A stretch of DNA of 64,000 bases from Neisseriaceae bacterium (GTDB taxonomy: Bacteria; Pseudomonadota; Gammaproteobacteria; Burkholderiales; Neisseriaceae), in contig CP046107.1 of the NCBI GenBank assembly GCA_016864895.1, positions 124,001-188,000 of the forward strand. The letters are read 5' to 3'. A program made the position numbers and the translations under genes. This document shows, one piece after another, positions 62,060 to 64,000 of this stretch. A model generated the notes under the pieces. It ran no database searches and had not been told where the DNA came from. It saw nothing but the letters and a program-made list of their open reading frames with translations. Position 1 is the stretch's first letter, and every line of letters begins with the position of its first letter.

Positions 62060-62550
62060 TATGATTTTCTTTTCAAAAATGAAAACGTTCTCTATTTTAA
62101 ATAACTCACTAGAGTCTGGTAACTTTAGTATGACGAAAACATGGTTAAAATTCCTTACGCTCTGATTTAAGAATTTATGTTGTTCAGGTTTATTCTTTCC
62201 GCCACAAATACTGTAGCATTTTCTGAGTGAATCATAAATAGAAAAATGTCTAACTTATTCCTAAATGTAATTTAAATGGTCTAAAGATTGCCATAGTCAT
62301 GTGTTACCGTAATCCTTAAAAGATTCAGAAAAATATTTTCGGAGTGTCTTAGTCAAATGTCCTAGTTTTTTTTAAATAAAAGTTACAATTTGATTCATCA
62401 AAATTACAACGGAAAATATTGATATTGGGAAGCGGGAAATGCAATTTAAAACTGGTTAAATTGTATATTAATTAGTATAATAAACAAAAGGTTTCGTAAA
62501 GCGTCAGTGCATGTAAAATATTTAGATTTGAATAATAATAAACTGGTTAA
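62060..62550. other. Spacer before the oppA-like gene
   Basis: About 490 bases, AT-rich, stops in all frames. It should hold the promoter of the paralog array (reverse) and of the oppA-like gene (forward). No gene or RNA was recognised. Confidence 0.5.
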
Positions 62551-62565
62551 ATGAAAGGTGGGCAT

Positions 62566-64000
62566 TTGAAATATTTGACATTTATCTGTTTGTTATTTTT
62601 AAGTGCTTGTGATTGGCAAGTTGGCGGTAGTGCTTATCGAGAAACTCCTTATGCAAAAGCCAATAAAAAAGATATTGTTATTAATATTTCAGAGCCAGAA
62701 TCTTTAGATCCTCAGCTAACCAATGGTACTAATGATATTTTAATCTTAAAAAATTTATTTGAGCGATTGGTGGATACAGATGAAAACGGGAATCCAATCC
62801 CTGCACTGGCAGAATCTTGGGAGCACCGAGATTATCGAGTATGGACTTTTTATTTGAGAAAAGATGCTCATTGGTCAGATGGGACACCAATTACTGCTCA
62901 TGATTTTGTCTATGCTTGGCGGCGTTTAGTTGATCCGCAAACCTCTTCTCCGGTCGTGAGTGCACTAACTGATGTTTGGGTATTGAATGCTAAAGAAATT
63001 GTAGCGGGAAAGAAGAAGGTACAAGAATTAGGTGTTAAAGCGTTGGATGACTATACGTTTGAAGTAACTTTAGAAAAGTCAGTACCTTTTTTTGTCATTG
63101 GTATAGATCATCCAGCCTTAGCGGCTTTACCTAAAAAGTCCATACAAACCTATGCCAAAAAATGGACAAGGCCTCAAAATATGATAAGTAGTGGTGCCTA
63201 TCGTTTAAAGACATGGAATATTAGTAGCAATATTGAAATAGTACGTAATCCTTATTATTGGGATGATGTACATACTAAGAATGAAAAAATAGTCCTTGTG
63301 CCAATGAACTCTCAGATTAGTGATACTGTTAGTTATGTGTCTGGTAATGCGGATATAAGCGGAGGTGTTGTACCAGAACTTTTTGCTAGAATTAAATCAC
63401 ACTATCCTAATGAATTAAAAGTCTATCCTTTAGCTTGTACTTATTTCTATGATGTCAATCTAACCAGAGCTCCATTTAATGATAAGAGGGTTCGACTAGC
63501 CTTGTCGATGACCCTGCCAAGAGAGATTATTGTGTCAAAAGTATTGGGACAAGGTCAAGAGGTGGGTTATACACTAACTCCTTATTTTATAAATCATTTT
63601 ACTAAATTAGAACCAGAATGGGCCAAATGGAGTCTAGAAAAAAGAGTGGCTAAAGCTAAACAGCTACTAAAAGAAGCAGGTTACAGTGAACAAAATCCCC
63701 TAAAATTTGAGATCCTATATAATACGTCAGAAACCCATAAACATATTGCGGTAACTGCTTCTACAGAGTGGGCAAAACAATTAGGGTTTGTCCAAGTAAC
63801 TTTGAATAATATGGAGTGGAAAACATACTTAGATGCCATGCGTTTGGGTAATTTTTCTATGCTGAGGCGTGGAGGGTGTGCTGGGTGTAATGATCCATCT
63901 ACTTTTTTATTAGGGAATTTATCGGACAGTCCTGATAACCATTCAGGGTATAATAATCCTCACTATGATAAGGTAATACAGGACGTTTTTCGTGCCGATA
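62566..64000 (+). CDS. Peptide ABC transporter substrate-binding lipoprotein (OppA-like), 3' end outside window
   Basis: The frame is open to the window end (478 residues seen). The TTG at 62566 with AAAGGTGG 5 bases upstream is the preferred start, giving MKYLTFICLLFLSACDW, a short lipoprotein signal with lipobox LSAC; an in-frame ATG at 62551 is the alternative. The mature part is a family 5 solute-binding protein: SEPESLDPQLTNGTND, LFERLVDTDENGNPIPALAESW, WSDGTPITAHDFVYAWRRL and MTLPREII. It should deliver oligopeptides to an Opp-type importer. Downstream permease genes would lie beyond the window. Confidence 0.92.
   Translation, partial: MKYLTFICLLFLSACDWQVGGSAYRETPYAKANKKDIVINISEPESLDPQLTNGTNDILILKNLFERLVDTDENGNPIPALAESWEHRDYRVWTFYLRKDAHWSDGTPITAHDFVYAWRRLVDPQTSSPVVSALTDVWVLNAKEIVAGKKKVQELGVKALDDYTFEVTLEKSVPFFVIGIDHPALAALPKKSIQTYAKKWTRPQNMISSGAYRLKTWNISSNIEIVRNPYYWDDVHTKNEKIVLVPMNSQISDTVSYVSGNADISGGVVPELFARIKSHYPNELKVYPLACTYFYDVNLTRAPFNDKRVRLALSMTLPREIIVSKVLGQGQEVGYTLTPYFINHFTKLEPEWAKWSLEKRVAKAKQLLKEAGYSEQNPLKFEILYNTSETHKHIAVTASTEWAKQLGFVQVTLNNMEWKTYLDAMRLGNFSMLRRGGCAGCNDPSTFLLGNLSDSPDNHSGYNNPHYDKVIQDVFRAD

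Overview
The window comes from an AT-rich betaproteobacterium, most likely a member of the Neisseriaceae. The best evidence is gene order: dnaB is followed on the same strand by pilH-pilI-pilJ-pilK-pilX, the Neisseria arrangement. Ribosomal protein S1, LeuA and trigger factor also read like Neisseria proteins. No Neisseria-type DNA uptake sequence (GCCGTCTGAA) was noticed on reading. No tRNA gene, CRISPR array or intact insertion sequence was recognised.

Positions 1-21801 hold an iron-acquisition locus. Two large NRPS genes (the first is cut by the window edge) run forward. They meet a reverse-strand salicyl-AMP ligase gene, which is divergent from a forward set: ornithine N-hydroxylase, salicylate synthase, Sfp-type phosphopantetheinyl transferase, an alpha/beta hydrolase and a TonB-dependent receptor. 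Fur-box-like sites lie in the divergent promoter and in front of the receptor. Together these predict a salicyl-capped peptide siderophore carrying N-hydroxyornithine, with its own uptake receptor. The last NRPS in view ends in an epimerization domain, and no thioesterase is visible.

Positions 21850-29323 hold a FadL-type porin, then a 23S-5S rRNA unit with no 16S or tRNA genes in front of it. This unit has its own good sigma70-like promoter and a boxA. A DUF1275 membrane protein and the 4.5S SRP RNA follow.

Positions 29326-57764 are mostly housekeeping: the minor pilin operon and dnaB, purL, glnA, prmC-murJ, fis-purH-hldD-lipoprotein-apaH, tig / clpP-clpX / trxA / cmk / rpsA / ihfB, and leuA. 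The leuA reading frame is fused to an N-terminal helix-turn-helix-like segment. A second Sfp-type phosphopantetheinyl transferase follows leuA.

Positions 57765-62550 are an accessory region. It has four related genes of an unrecognised family (three in ~561-bp tandem copies, one frameshifted), a secreted C39-like peptidase, a 14-copy 9-bp tandem repeat and degenerate spacer DNA. The window ends inside an OppA-like peptide-binding lipoprotein gene.
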